Assembly: GCA_002005505.1 (NCBI GenBank)
Contig: KV908589.1
Span: 62,001-126,000 of the forward strand
DNA length: 64,000 nt
Source of the DNA: Botryococcus braunii
Lineage: Eukaryota; Chlorophyta; Trebouxiophyceae
Reading direction: 5' to 3'
Under the pieces are notes generated by a model, which searched no databases, had not been told where the DNA came from, and saw nothing but the letters and a program-made list of their open reading frames with translations. Position 1 is the stretch's first letter, and each line of letters starts with the position of its first letter. Shown here in pieces: positions 30,731 through 43,300 of the stretch. The position numbers were made by a program, and so were the translations under genes.

Positions 30731-31220
30731 TGTAGTGAGGTGCCGCGTCAGCGCGACGCGTCTCACGTCCCCTGCGCATTGGATGTGCGCGTAAGCATAA
30801 TGTTCGTAATGGTGTGCGCGTAGTTCATGTTTCTTCGTGCCCTTTGGGATACGAGTAGATCTCGTTGTCCTTGTGTGTAGGAAAATGACTGTAATATCCT
30901 AGTGGGTCTCCTCTCGTCATCCATATCGTTATGCTCGCGAGAGCATCTCGTAGAGGGACGACGTAGCCGGATCCGCGCATAGGTGGACTAGGAACTCGGG
31001 TGGTTATCATTGTCTTTGGGTTTTCTGCAACAAGCGGGGCATCTAGAAAGTCCTATATTGTTCATTATATATTGTTCTTTGGAGACTCGGACGACCTGCG
31101 TGAGGAGGGCTGCGAACTTGTAACGGATTGGAACTTCGATTTCTACCTTCGGTGTCACCCTTGCCTGATACCCTTGCTTAGCTTGTTATAAATCTTAGTT
31201 ACACGTCTCACTTCGTTAAA
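30731..31220 (+). repeat. Gyp-2 3' LTR (490 bp)
   Basis: It matches 24966-25455 with about four differences and is followed by the target duplication GGAAG. Confidence 0.95.
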
Positions 31221-31287
31221 GGAAGTCATCTAAGGCTTGGAGTGAAGAACTGGCTTGATCATCAAAACTAGAAGCAGACAAGTGATC

Positions 31288-34200
31288 ATGAAAACGAGAA
31301 GTAAGCGCACTGCAACGGAGTCTGAATCAGCTGGGTCTGGCTCCTCCATCAGTGCATCACCCAGCCAGACAGCAAACTCCACTGCGCAGAGTGGAGAGAT
31401 GTGCATCGCAATGACGAAAACCGGTGGCGTCGTCACCACGAATGTCAAATGTCCAGTGACTCTGGACAGAGAGGGAGTGGAATTTCCACTCTGGGATCTG
31501 GCATATGTGGCAGCCTGTGGCCTCAAAAGGTGCAAGGCAGCCATTGAAGCTCCAATGCCAGACACAGAGGAGAATGCAGCAGCGCTCCTAATGCTGATTG
31601 AGAGCGTCCCCAAGGCGTGGGGTGCCAAGCTGGCTGCAATGCAAGTGGCAGCCAATGCCTACCAGTGGGTTCGAGAGCGTTTTACTGGAGGGGCAGACCA
31701 GGAGGTAACAGCACGCTGGCTGGAGCTCCTACACACCAGCATGGGAGAGACAGAAACGTTGGAGGACTACTAAAACAGGAAGGTGGCACTCTTCCATGCG
31801 CTCAAGCGAAATGGGCACTCCATCATGGAGAGAGAAGCCAAGCTGGCAATCATCAAGGGCCTGCCAGAGGAAGCGAAGGAGACTGGGATGTTCTCCTCAT
31901 CTGCTGGGAAGGATCTGGAGGGACTGTGGGAGATCATCTCCACCACAGCCAAGGGACTGGGCTTCAACGACCAGGTCCCCAGAGTCACCCCTGTGGCCAG
32001 GGCAGCCATCACACCAGCCTACTCCACCACACCAGGGACTGCAAGCCCACGGGAGACCCAAGCTGGAGGCCAGGGGGGCCAAGCTTCATCGACCAAGGTG
32101 GAGGGACGGGACCGGCGTGACAACAGGCGTTGCCGCTACTGCAACAAGCTAGGCCATTTTGAGAGGAACTGCCTCAAGAAGGAGGCGGACGAGAAGATGC
32201 AACAAAACCTGCAGCAAGTGATGGCTGCAATGGCCAATCTGCTTCCGCAATTTCAAAATCAAGTGTCGGCTGCAGTGGCTCGACCTCCGGAGGGCAGCGG
32301 GAACGGCAACAACTTTTTCCCCGGGGGATATCCACCACCCTCTGGTGTGTCTGCCATGATTTCTCTGAATGTCTTAACACCAACACGCGTCATGCTAGAA
32401 GCGAGAAGTTTTCTGGTGGACAGTGGAGCCACCATCCACCTAGTCAATGATCTGTCCCTGCTACATTCCCCCACCCTGCACAGAAATCCCATTCCTTTGC
32501 ATATGGCTACATCAGATGCCACGGGACAGATAATTGCAACTGGTTCCCTGTGCTTGAGCAGTGCAGAACAGCAACCCCTGTGGCTTCACAATGTGCATTG
32601 TGTTCCTTCAGCTACAGCTAATCTGATTTCAGTGACAGCTGCTATACGTGATGGGGCTAGTTTTGTGACAGACAGTGTGGGAAGTTACACTGGGATGCGT
32701 GGCGCTCAAAACTGGTCTTGTTCAGTTGCACAGAGAAATGGCCTGTATTTCTTGCAGAAGGTCAGTCCAGTCAGAAACCCTGTCTCTGTGTTTGTTAACA
32801 CAGCCAGAGCACCAGTCGCTCATGATTGCAGATTGAGAGCACTGTGGCACAGTAGACTGGGGCACCCAGGGGAGGTTAATATGAGGCGACTGCAGTCTGA
32901 AGATTTGGTCCTGGGCATCCCTGTATCTCTCTCCCCTTGCGCAAACTGTCACTCTTCATGTGAAGCGTGCATTCAAGGAAAGCACAGTCGTCCCCCTTTT
33001 GGAACCAGTTCTTGAGCAGCCACTGAGCCCCTTGAGAGAATTCATTTGGACACAGTTGGCCCCATCTCCCCTACAGCTATTACTGGGGAGCGCTTCTTTG
33101 TCACGATTGTGGATGAGGCTACGCACTACGTCATAGCCCTGGCAGTAAAAACCAAGGATGCAATCAGTAGTGCAGTCAGAGACCTCCTGATTTTTTGGCA
33201 GAGGCAGTTGAACCGCTCTGTTAAGTGCATTCGTACTGACAGGGGGACAGAATTCCTCAACAGTACATTGAAGGGTTTCTGTACGCAGGAGGGAATTAAA
33301 TTGGAGACCTCTGCAGCATACACGCCTCAGCAAAATGGCGTTGCTGAACGGATGAACCGAACAATCAAGGAGAAGGCCAGAACACTCATGTTGCATGCAG
33401 CTGCCAAACAGTCACTCTGGAAGGAAGCAGTGGAGACAGCCTGCATCCTGTACAATATGGGACCTGTGACTGGACGTGACAAGACGCGTTATGAAGCCTT
33501 CCATGGGGTAAAGCCCGATGTATCCCTGCTCAGGACTTTTGGCTGTCTAGCACATGTGCACATACCTGATAACCAAAGGGGTGTGTTTGAGTCTAAGACC
33601 TCCCCTGGTCTCTTCACAGGGTATTCCAGTGTGTCAAAGGCATATAGAATTTATATGGGAAACGGGATTTGGAAAGAAAGCAGAGACGTCACCTTTCTGG
33701 AGCACTTAAGGGGCGCAGACAGAGTGGGGCTTAGCACCATGTCTTCTGTGAGTCCAAATGCAGTCCAGCAGCCCTTTGCCTTGCCTTTTGTACAACAGGA
33801 GGGCCAGCAGTCCTTGGGTCAGTTGTCTTTTTGGGACTCAGATGATCCTGAGCCTCTCTGCAACCGAGAGGTCAACGTGCAGCAGTCCGGACCTGACTCC
33901 CCTGTGCAACCACCCCCTGCCCAACTACCCCATGTGCAATCAACCCCTGTGAGAATTCTGAGACTACAAGTGTCAACGTGGACGGGGAGCCCACTTCCTC
34001 GGAGCTGAGCCATACGCAGTCCGGCCACAGCTGGTCCGTACTCGGACACATGGAGAACCTGGCGCGAGGAGGCCAGGAGACCAAGTCACACCTGCAACGT
34101 TTGAATAATGTGCAAGAATGTGTTCGAATGGAAGTTGGGGCCATGGGTGTCCGAGGGCAAGACGGGCTGACCCGGCAGCAACGGTATGATCAGAGAGTAG

Positions 34201-36404
34201 CAGCACGTGAGGCTGCAGCTGAGGTCACTGTGGAACATGATGGAGATGTGAGTGATGGAGAGAATAGGAGAATGTCAGAGGCCATTTGCCCAGGGGAAGC
34301 AACGGAAGCTCAGCCTAATGGACAGGACTTGGCCAGGCTGGAGGGCATGTCTGATCATGTAAGCGCTGAGAGTGAGGCAAGAGAGGTCAGTTTGGAGATT
34401 TCCAATCAGACACTTGATGGACAAAGGGAGTCTTCAGATGGCCAGGCTCTGCGTGCTTGTGAGGGACACACTGGGGAGTCTCAGGTGTGCTGTGAGAGTA
34501 CAAGCGTGGATGAGAGAGACACCACTGCAGAGTGTCGCACAGTGCCAGATTATGCTGCGCCTGTGAGTGATGAGTGCATTTGGGACATGATGAGTGATGT
34601 AAGACCCAGATTGAGTGGAGCAGCATGTGAATCCTCCAAGGAGCGAAAGCTGCAGACACCTGCAGAGTGGGAGAGAGTAAGAGAGGTGTGTAACGCAGTA
34701 ACCTCGAGCGAAAGAGTAGTGGAAGCACCTGCGTGTGAGCCTAGAGAGGATAGCCATGTTGTGCATGATCACAATCTGAATCCTGTAAAGGGTCAGATAC
34801 CTGGGGTGAGGTGGTCCAAGGTGCCAGTCCCTGGAAACCTCAGGGAGGCGCAAAGATCCCCTCAGTGGGAATTCTGGCGCCAGGCAATGCAAGAGGAGCA
34901 AGATTCTCTTGATGCGCACGAGGTGATGGGGTACGTTGAGAGACCCAGGGGACACAAGGTGATCCCTGTGCATTGGATCTTCTCTGTGAAGACTGATGCA
35001 CATGGGAACGTGTTGAGATTTAAGGCTTGGCTTGTAGCCCAGGGCTGTAGACAGATTCCTGGAGTTGATGTAGATGAGGTCTTTGCACCTACAAGTAGCT
35101 ATGGGTCCAGGAGGACTTTGCTAGCAACTGCTGCAGCAAAGAACATGGAAATTCACCAGGTGGATATAAAGACCGCCTTTTTGAATGGTGAATTAGAGGA
35201 GGAGGTGTATGTGACACAGCCTCCTAGGTTTGATAATGGCAACCCCAACATTGTGTGCAGACTGCGTAAGGCCCTTTATGGCCTGAAGCAGGCTCCCAGG
35301 GCTTGGCACAAGACCCTGAATGAGAAGCTGCTAAGTATGGGATATGAAGTGTGTAAGAGTGATGCGGGAGTTTACATAAAGAGACACGAGGATGGGGAGC
35401 TGTCATACATGCTTGTGTATGTTGATGATCTTTTGATTGTGGCAATGGGTGCGGAAGAGATAGAATGGGTAAAAAAGGAGCTGTTGGCAAGCTTCAAGAT
35501 TCATGACCTCGGTAAAGTCAAGGATTTCTTGGGCTGCCAGATCCTGAGAGATAGAGAGAATCGGTGCTTATCACTGAGCTGCGTGCCTAAGATTGATGCA
35601 CTGTGTGAGAAGTTTGGGGTGAGTGCTGAGTCACGTACAGTCGATACTCCCATGAGTAAAGACTTTGTGATGTCAGGGATGCCGCAGGTTACAGTGGGTG
35701 AGACCAGCTTTGGGTCTGGGACTCCAGTGCCTCCCGGGCATAGATATTGTGAGCTTGTTGGGTCTCTGTTGTATATTGCTAATACAACTCGACCTGATAT
35801 AGCTCAGGCTGTGGGTGTTCTGTCCCGTTACCGGAACGCTCCCACCACTGCCCACATGAATGAGGGCTTGATGGTATTGAGGTATCTTCAGTCTACTCGA
35901 GAGTGTGTCTTAGTGCTGGGAGGGAAAGGGCCTGTGTTAGAAGGTCATGTTGATGCAGATTATGCTGGCGATATTGACAGCAGGCATTCTACCTCGGGGT
36001 ATGTGCTATCAGTGTTTGGCAGTGTTGTGGTCTGGGGTAGTAAGAAGCAACACTCAGTTGCTACCTCCACTGTGGAGGCAGAATTCATGGCAACCAGTCT
36101 GGCTATTAAGGAGCTTAACTGGCTGCGTGGGTTCATGGAGGAAATCGGAACTCCTCCTTGGTCAGTGAAGCTATACTGTGACAATCAGGGGTGCATTGCT
36201 AACCTGAAAAACCCACTGTATAGCAGGTATACTAAGCACATTGCAGTGTGCTTCCACTTTGCACGTGAAGCTATTGCAAAGGGGCAGGTTACACTCTGCT
36301 ATGTGGAGTCTGCAAGGAACAAGGCAGACATGCTGACAAAGCCTCTCGCTCGCCCTGTCTTCCAGGTGCACAGGCGAGGGTTTGGACTTGTGAAGATGAC
36401 ATAG
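31288..36404 (+). pseudogene. Cop-E Gag-Pol, three or more lesions
   Basis: The first ATG of Cop-F has mutated to ATC, leaving 31288 as the likely start. The order is Gag (zinc knuckle CRYCNKLGHFERNC near 32130), protease (VDSGATIH near 32418), integrase (HSRLGHPG; HLDTVGP near 33050; RTDRGTEF near 33238; NGVAERMNR near 33340), a 300-residue linker, RT (LVYVDDLLIVA near 35415) and RNase H (DADYAGDIDSRHSTSG near 35955). Lesions relative to Cop-F are a TAA at 31771-31773 (TAC in Cop-F), a TGA at 33013-33015 (AGA in Cop-F) and a one-base loss in a C-run near 33898 that moves the frame. From about 33978 to 36404 the frame is open through RT and RNase H. It was recently active by LTR similarity but is now dead. 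Confidence 0.92.
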
Positions 36405-36414
36405 GTGAAAGGGT

Positions 36415-36429
36415 GCTGTCAAGGGGAAG
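36415..36429 (+). other. Cop-E polypurine tract
   Basis: TGTCAAGGGGAAG sits directly before the 3' LTR start TGTTGAATG. The core AAGGGGAAG is shared with Cop-A, Cop-F and Cop-G. Confidence 0.75.
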
Positions 36430-37308
36430 TGTTGAATGAATTGGTCAATACCTTCCTTAGTGACATCCCCTGTCACATGCCATCAACAGCAGTGTAAACT
36501 ATAGCCTTTATAGCCCTTTATGAACGGTATAGATCATACTCGTACCTCAATGACATAACACGTGACTTGTACGATATGCGTTCTCAATAGACATTACGTA
36601 TGGTAGTACTTTAGGATCCCTGCAGTCCGAGCCATCCCTGGGCAGCCCAGGAACGGCTCGGTACTTGTCCGAAGCATGTTGGTATCCTTGACCAACCTCT
36701 ACTGTTGGAGAGTGCTGTGTGCTGTTCCTGGAAACGTTGTAGCGTGGACGGTTTTTCCCACAGGCTACGAACTGACGCTGCCGTCGTGCCATCACTGCAG
36801 GTGTGTTTAGGATTCTCAAAGTCGTTCCAGATATGATTGTGCTCAAACATTCAGACCAGTTAGATATTACTGCTGTGTGCATTGATGAGAGTGCATGACG
36901 AGAGCGCACTGAATGTTTGACCTCATTGAGACTTATGTTGAAGTCCACCGTTGTGGCGGTAAGATAGTTTCACTGTACAAACATCACAAAGAGACCTTGC
37001 TGAGTTACTGAAGAACTATTATTGTATTCTAGTGACGTAAAGTAGACATCGCAAGGCCTCTTTGGTGCTGAACTCTGCTATCAGGCAAGGCGTAGTGTTA
37101 CGTGGTCTTTAGCAAGAGTGAGAGCAGTTAACATGATTTGTAAAACTTGTCCGAAGCATGTTGGTATCCTTGACCAACCTCTACTGTTGGAGAGTGCTGT
37201 GTGCTGTTCCTGGAAACGTTGTAGCATGGACGGTTTTTCCCACAGGCTACGAACTGACGCTGCCGTCGTGCCATCACTGCAGGTGACGCCGCAAGCAGAA
37301 ATGCTTGA
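36430..37308 (+). repeat. Cop-E 3' LTR (879 bp)
   Basis: It is the same length as the 5' LTR and carries both 136-bp internal blocks. It ends ATGCTTGA followed by the target duplication CCTAT, which fixes the LTR end and shows that the 26-bp tail after CAG belongs to the LTR. Confidence 0.95.
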
Positions 37309-37313
37309 CCTAT

Positions 37314-37430
37314 CAAGTCCTCATTCACATTCGGTCACTGCTTGTTCTCCAACACACAACAAGAGTGCCGACGAGCTAATCACCCTTCGTGCCCGGGTCA
37401 TACAGGAAACGCCACGCTCAGAATTGTTCA
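37314..37430 (+). repeat. Cop-D 5' LTR, right part
   Basis: It continues copy 2 of the internal repeat from 23813, ends GAATTGTTCA at 37430, and is followed at once by the primer-binding site GGTTATGGGCCCACC (37431-37445). Confidence 0.9.
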
Positions 37431-37445
37431 GGTTATGGGCCCACC
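37431..37445 (+). promoter_or_regulatory. Cop-D primer-binding site
   Basis: GGTTATGGGCCCACC adjoins the LTR. It is complementary to the initiator tRNA-Met anticodon arm, as in Cop-C, Cop-E and Cop-F. Confidence 0.85.
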
Positions 37446-37496
37446 AATTCATACGCTGAGCACTTGAGATGTGTGACCCGAACGGAAGGATCTGCG

Positions 37497-38021
37497 ATGG
37501 GACGAACGAGACAGAGCGGGAGAATGTGTACGGGCTCTGCGAGACCTATGAGGCTACCTCCACCTCCACCACCGACATATGACAGCTTGAGAAGAGCTGG
37601 TGGAGAGACAGGACCAAGAACACCTGAGGAACGAGCATTCATCATCAAGGACTTTGTCAGCCGAGCATACGGACAGGGCAGACTAGACCCTCCACAGTGG
37701 TTCAAACAGAGATTTCCAGTCTACCCTGCTTACAAAGTAACAGCCTGGGAGTGTTCCTTCATCAACGGAGACCCAGGATTTGTGACCCGGGCACTGTTTG
37801 AACGACACCTGCGGCAGGTCGGAGGTCCGGACCAGGAAGAATTCTGGGCAGAAAAGGCAGCATACACAGCTGTGGAGACAGCTCTCGCTTCGTTCGACGA
37901 GGACTTCCTTATTTCTCTCTTGGGAAGCAGAAAAGGATACAGTCCTGAGGAGTGGTGCTCTGAACCAGGCAGCGAGGACGAGGACGGAGACTCGAAACTT
38001 TCAGAACACAACGACGACTGA
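37497..38021 (+). CDS. Extra ORF upstream of gag in Cop-D, function unknown
   Basis: A 174-codon frame runs from ATG 37497 (MGRTRQSGRM) to TGA 38021, between the primer-binding site and Gag. The Gag ATG (38038) follows 16 bp later in another frame. I do not recognise the protein. Visible features are six prolines followed by TY (about residues 20-27), giving a PPxY-type motif; a central part rich in aromatic residues (PPQWFKQRFPVYP, AWECSFINGDPGF); and an acidic tail (SEDEDGD, EHNDD). There is no membrane segment and no Gag, protease or zinc signature, so it is not an env gene. The other copia elements here have only a few hundred non-coding bases at this position. In a family otherwise full of lesions the frame is still open. 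It could be an accessory protein, a second Gag-like product, or chance. Confidence 0.6.
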   Translation: MGRTRQSGRMCTGSARPMRLPPPPPPTYDSLRRAGGETGPRTPEERAFIIKDFVSRAYGQGRLDPPQWFKQRFPVYPAYKVTAWECSFINGDPGFVTRALFERHLRQVGGPDQEEFWAEKAAYTAVETALASFDEDFLISLLGSRKGYSPEEWCSEPGSEDEDGDSKLSEHNDD

Positions 38022-38037
38022 CCACATATCCAACAGC

Positions 38038-39330
38038 ATGGCAAAGAAGGGCTCAAGCACCAGTGAAGCATCGAAGTCAGCAGACGAGGAGTCAACGTCA
38101 ACCCCTACACGAGAGCCGTGCACACCCAGTACCTCTAAGGGTGAGGGAGATAGTCTTCCCAAGGTTATTGCTACGCAAGTCAAGGTCCATATCAAACTAC
38201 TGCGTCATGGTCAGAATTTTATAGTGTGGGACAATGCATTCACTGCTGCTAATAGTGCAAAGGGTTCATTGCCTGCCATTCAAGAAGCCATGCCTGGTAC
38301 CATCCACAATGCTGCTGCTATGCTGCTGATGTATGAATCAGTCCCGGAAGAATGGCTGGGAGAATTGTCTAGCAAGCCCTCTGCGTATGATGCATATGTA
38401 TTTATCTGCAAGAAATTTGTTGGTGGATATAATACCCAAGCCAATGCAGAGTGGTTGAAGGAGATGGCAAAGGCCATGAAACGAGGAGAAACAATATCCC
38501 AGTATGTATCCAGGATGATCAATCTAAAGAGCTGCCTGAAACGCAATGGACATGATCTCCTGGATGGTCATGTGGCAACCCAGATAGTGCAGGGACTCCC
38601 AGCAGCAGCCAACCCTCCAGGACTACTACCCACTGCAGTTGCTCACCCCTTGGATCAGCTGGCAGACCTGATTTCCACCACAGCCGAGGCCTCCGGGTAC
38701 AATGATGATGGGGATCAACAGGCTGTGGTCATGATGGCTCAGCCTACCCCACCTGCTCCTGTACCTGCTCCAGCAGCATGTGCGCTGACCCAACCCAAGC
38801 AGTCAGCAGATGGAGACTCAAAGGTGGAGGTAAGGGGGACCTGCAACTACTGTCACAAAAAGGGACACTTCTGGCGAGACTGCCGCAAGCGGCAGAGAGA
38901 TGCAGAAACCCAGAGGAACGTAGTTGCAGCTGTGCAGCAGCTGGCTGGCATGTGGCCCCAAGGGCAATTTCCCGGAGCACCCCAGCCACCTCCAACAGTG
39001 CAGCATGCCTTCCCTGGAGCTGGAGCGTTCCTACTGCTGCATCCACCTACTGGTCCTCCCTCTCCTCCTTCAGAAGGTATGCCATATGTACTGTCCTACA
39101 ATGTGCTGGATTCCCGCAGCAACAAACAGTCCAAACAGTCCTGGCTTGTGGATAGTGGAGCGTCAGTGCATCTTGTGAACAGCCTGTCCCTGTTGCATGC
39201 CCCCACTGTACATGCTACGCCTATTCCCCTTCAACTCGCCACCTGATGCTACAGGAGGAATTGTTGCAACGGGCTCAGTATGTCTATTGTCCCCACAGCA
39301 TGTACCACTATGGCTGCACCATGTGCAGTG
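38038..39330 (+). pseudogene. Cop-D Gag and protease, truncated by Gyp-3
   Basis: From ATG 38038 (MAKKGSSTSEASKS) the frame is open to 39246. A serine/threonine-rich N-terminus is followed by a copia Gag domain (WDNAFTAANSAKG ... YVSRMINLKSCLKRNGHDLL), a proline-rich spacer and a zinc knuckle CNYCHKKGHFWRDC near 38840-38881. The protease motif WLVDSGASVHLVN follows near 39143-39180. After LAT the frame is lost near 39243, where two bases are missing relative to the LATSDA of the Cop-E/Cop-F homologues. Coding sense continues in another frame to 39330, where Gyp-3 interrupts a stretch that resumes at 46475 (VQC-VPSATTN). Confidence 0.9.
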
Positions 39331-39782
39331 TTTAACGAAGTGAGACGTGTAACTAAGATTTATAACAAGCTAAGCAAGGGTTTCAGGCAAGGGTGACACC
39401 GAAGGTAGAAATCGAAGTTCCAATCCGTTACAAGTTCGCAGCCCTCCTCACGCAGGTCGTCCGAGTCTCCAAAGAACAATATATATAATGAACAATATAG
39501 AACTTTCTAGATGCCTCGCTTGTTGCAGAAAACCCAAAGACAATGATAGCCACCCAAGTTCCTAGTCCATCTATGCGCGGATCCGGCTACGTCGTCCCTC
39601 TACGAGATGCTCTCGCGAGCATAGCGATATGGATGACGAGAGGAGACCCACTAGGATATTACAGTCATTTTCCTACACACAAGGACAACGAGATCTACTC
39701 GTATCCCAAAGGGCACGAAGAAACATGAAGTACGCGCACATCCTACGTGAGACGCGTCGCGCTGACGCGGCACCTCACTACA
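39331..39782 (-). repeat. Gyp-3 3' LTR (452 bp)
   Basis: It pairs with 46023-46474. Relative to Gyp-2 it lacks about 38 bp near the start of the LTR (the AAGCATAATGTTCG region). Confidence 0.95.
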
Positions 39783-40340
39783 TACGCCCCCCGTATTCCT
39801 GTGCGTCCCCGCGCAGAAGGCAGAGCGCAACAACAAACAGACAAGGCAAACAAAGGAACAGAAAGACCTTCCAACATGCGGAGACTCAGACTTAGACCTA
39901 CGGGCAACCCGCCTCCCGTGTTGCCAGACCCCAGTTGAACGCTGCGTATCGGGGTCCCCACCATAATGCGATAAGAACAAGGGTCAAGCATGACTAACAG
40001 AACAAAAGACAAAACACTGAAAGAAAAACGAAAGTCCACATGATGAATAGCCAAAATGAGACACAAGGGCGGAGCTAAAAGTCCAGATGTCCAAAAGTCC
40101 AGAGTCCAAGGGGAGTCCAAGTTCCACATATAGTCCAGTATTACGCCAGTATTGCACCATATTGATCAGGTGTGGTAGTGAAGTGAAAAGGCCAGACACA
40201 ACCTAATGCGCAAGGTCTATCCAGGTAAGGGACCCATGGTCAACCCTACCGGGTAAGGCAGCCTTACCCTAGCCTATCCAAAGTCCATATGGCCATACAG
40301 AGAGACCCCTCCAAGGAGGGCCAACCGGTCGACGGGACCC
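39783..40340 (-). other. Gyp-3 3' untranslated region and polypurine tract
   Basis: It is the reverse-complement counterpart of the Gyp-2 3' region; no gene. The purine tract (ACGGGGGGCGTA on the element strand, 39783-39794) is somewhat degraded. Confidence 0.7.
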
Positions 40341-43300
40341 TAAGGGTGGACCCTAGGAGTCGTGCCCTTGGGAGGCAATGGCGGGAGCCCGTGACTCTCT
40401 CTGTATTCTTCCACTTTCTTGTGGCAACAACGCGTGACCTGTGCAAGTTATTTCCAGCTATCCTCATTTGGCTCGTTCGGATCGTACAGAGTGCGGCCGC
40501 GTTCGCCAGTGAGTGGCTTGTGATCCACAATGCCACCACACCCGGGATCCACGATACATCCACACCCATGTCCTTAACAATTGTGCTAGAGTATAAGCAT
40601 CAGCATTCATTGTTGTAGCAGCAAAATGAGCACACTTGTTAAGCCTATCCACGACAAATCAAATAGCATTATTTCCACTTGGGGTCTTTGGGAGGTTAGT
40701 AATAAAGTCCATAGACACACTTTGCCACTTCCTTGCTGGTATTTGTAAGGGATGAAGAAGACCAGCAGGCAAAGTATTCCGAGCCTTGACTCGTTGACAA
40801 GAGTCACAATGCGCAACATAGGCTTTGACATCCTCATACATTCCCGGCCAATACCATTCCCTTGTGACAAGCTCGTACATGCGAGTTACTCCAGGGTGAC
40901 CAACATGAGGTGGATCATGTAAAGCTTCCAAAATTCCACGTCGTAGGTTCTCCACGACAAGTTCCCCATCTTTCCTTTCCTCAAACAATGCAGGAACATA
41001 TTTCCGTCCATTCCTCTCCCAAAAGCCTCCCTTTAGACTAACCTTCCTTCTATTCGCACGCGTTGCCAACCATGGATCATCCGTGTAAGCCCTCCCAAGT
41101 TTTCCAAGTAGGGATTCGTACCCATCGGTCTCGCGGGTAAGCTCACTCGGGCTGGCCAACCCGATTTGCTCCATCGTGCCGAGGGAATTGGGGTCTCGTG
41201 AGCGGGCCCCGGGAGCGTGACCTTGGGGACCTTGCGGACCCGAGCTGTGAGGGTACCCTCGACATCCCGGCTGGAGGGGGTGAGGGAGTCCGGACTGGTG
41301 CGCCGACACTTGCGCCGGAGGGCAGCCCCGGCCACAGCAGCCCCATTGTCCCCCCCCCCCCCCCAGGTCCAGGGTGTTGAGTGAAGTGACACCTGGAGAG
41401 CGGATCCGCAATGTTGGTCTTGCCCGGTTCCCATACCCATTCAATCTGAAACTCCTGCAGGCGCTCGGCCCACCGAGCCCTCCGAGGACTAAGCCCCACC
41501 TGTTGACCCATGAAGGTGTTGCACTTGTGATCCGTCACCACCGTTACTGGCTTACCTAACAAATAACATCTCCATTCCGTGAGAGCATACACTACAGCCA
41601 ATAACTCCCGTTCCGTCGCACTGTAGTTCCTCTCGCTTGCTCCCAACTTTTTACTGAAATACGCACAAACCTTCCCATCTTGAAACAGCACAGCTCCCAC
41701 GCCGTAATCGCATGCATCGCACACTACCTTAAATGGCCGACGTACGTCCGGGAGTGTTAAGATAGGGGCACTTACCAAAGCTTCCTTTATGTTGTCAAAT
41801 GCTTCCTGTTGTTCCTGTCCCCAGTTCCAAGGTGCATTTGCCCCAGAGAGAGCTGTCATTTTTCTGTAGTTCTGTAGTTCTGAATAAACTTTCGAAAGTA
41901 ATTAGACAACCCAAGAAACCTCCTAACTTCCGTTACGTTTGTGGGCGTAGGCCACTCTTGCACCACCTTGACTTTACCCATATCCACTTCCAACCCATTT
42001 TCCCCAATGATGTGTCCCAAGTATTTCAATTGTTTCTCAAAGAAAGAGCATTTGACAAGTTTTGCCAGGAGTTGGTGTTCGCGCAGACGGGTGAAAACTC
42101 TGTCCAACTGCAGAAGGTGTTCCTCTTCCGTTTTGCTATAAATGAGCACATCATCCAAGTATACAACCACAAAGCCTTCCCTTAATAAGTCGTGAAAAAC
42201 CTCATTCATAAGCCGTTGAAATGTCGCGGGCGCGTTGGTCAAACCAAAGGGAAGTACAAGAAATTCGTACAAGCCAAAAGGGGTCCTGAAGGCAGTTTTA
42301 GGCACATCCTCCTTGCGAAGTCGCACTTGATGGTACCCAGACAACAAGTCCAAGCTCGAAAACACCTTGGCTCCCTTAAGCCTATCCAACAGATCGTCAA
42401 TTCTGGGGAGAGGGTACCTATCCGAGATGGTAATTTTATTCAGGGGACGGTAGTCTATTACCATACGCAAACTTCCATCCTTCTTTCTAACAAACAAAAC
42501 AGGTGATGCAAATGGTGAGCAACTTGGCCTGATCAATCCCAATTTTAACAACTCATCAACCGTTTTTTCGCATTCCGCAAGCTCACTTGGAGCAAGACGG
42601 TACGCGGGCCTATTAGGGGGCCGATGTCCTTCTTCCAAATTTATTGTGTGAAACACTTCCCGCTCCGGGGGTAACCCCGGGAGTTGTTTTGCAAACAAGT
42701 CCTCATTTGCAAGTAACAAGTCCTTCAGGGCCTGTGGCTTGCCTTCCAACATGTCATTTATTTGATGAGTGAAAGTCATACCGGTACTACTGGGGGGTTT
42801 TGTGACGACGGGGGTGCCGTCCATAGATTGGTCGGTGTCCGCCAGGTCGGCCTCACTTGAGGCGTCCTCCCCGGTGATGTCCACCAGTTCAGCCTGCTCA
42901 TTCACAAGCACAGTATACAAACAAACCTTCCAAACATCTTGACCCTTCCATCCTTTTCCATTCCTATCCTCCCTTCCTTCCTTCCTCTCTTGTGCTTGTA
43001 AACCCCAAACAAGTTTTGGCCCCACCGGCAACGATGAATTTGCGTGTTTTAGGGTGACCCACTTCCCATGATGTTTAAATTGAGCAGCCTTCACTCAAAA
43101 ATCAATTGAGACTCCTCTTTCTTCCATCCAGTCCTGCCCCAAAATCATGTCTACCCCATCAATCATGGCAGGGCTTACAATGAAGTTGTGACGGGAGGTT
43201 ACACCAGGCTTGAGTGTAAACGACACATCTACCGTTCCTTTCGTATCGGACACACTTCCATCAGCAAGAGTCACGGATATGCATGCGGGTTTGTATCGCA

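Larger units (their letters stand above)
24966..31220 (+). mobile_element. Gyp-2, Ty3/gypsy chromovirus with complete LTRs
   Basis: The 6255-bp element has 490-bp LTRs and a TSD GGAAG (24961-24965 and 31221-31225). The unoccupied site is visible in Cop-F at 48785-48789. LTR ends are TGTAG...TTAAA (TG..AA), unusual but reproduced by Gyp-3. Its LTRs differ at about four positions. Gag and Pol are separate frames, and Pol carries stops plus an integrase deletion shared with Gyp-3. Confidence 0.96.
23814..37308 (+). mobile_element. Cop-E, complete copia element carrying Gyp-2
   Basis: It has 879-bp LTRs at 23814-24692 and 36430-37308 and a TSD CCTAT at 23809-23813 and 37309-37313. Without Gyp-2 and its duplication it is 7235 bp. 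It is almost collinear with Cop-F apart from two 482-bp LTR segments. The LTRs differ at about ten of 879 positions. LTR ends are TGTTGAATG...ATGCTTGA, non-canonical TG..GA. Confidence 0.95.

Noticed and set aside
37497..38021. Idea that the extra Cop-D ORF is an envelope gene
   Set aside because: No signal peptide or membrane segment, and it sits upstream of gag rather than after pol.
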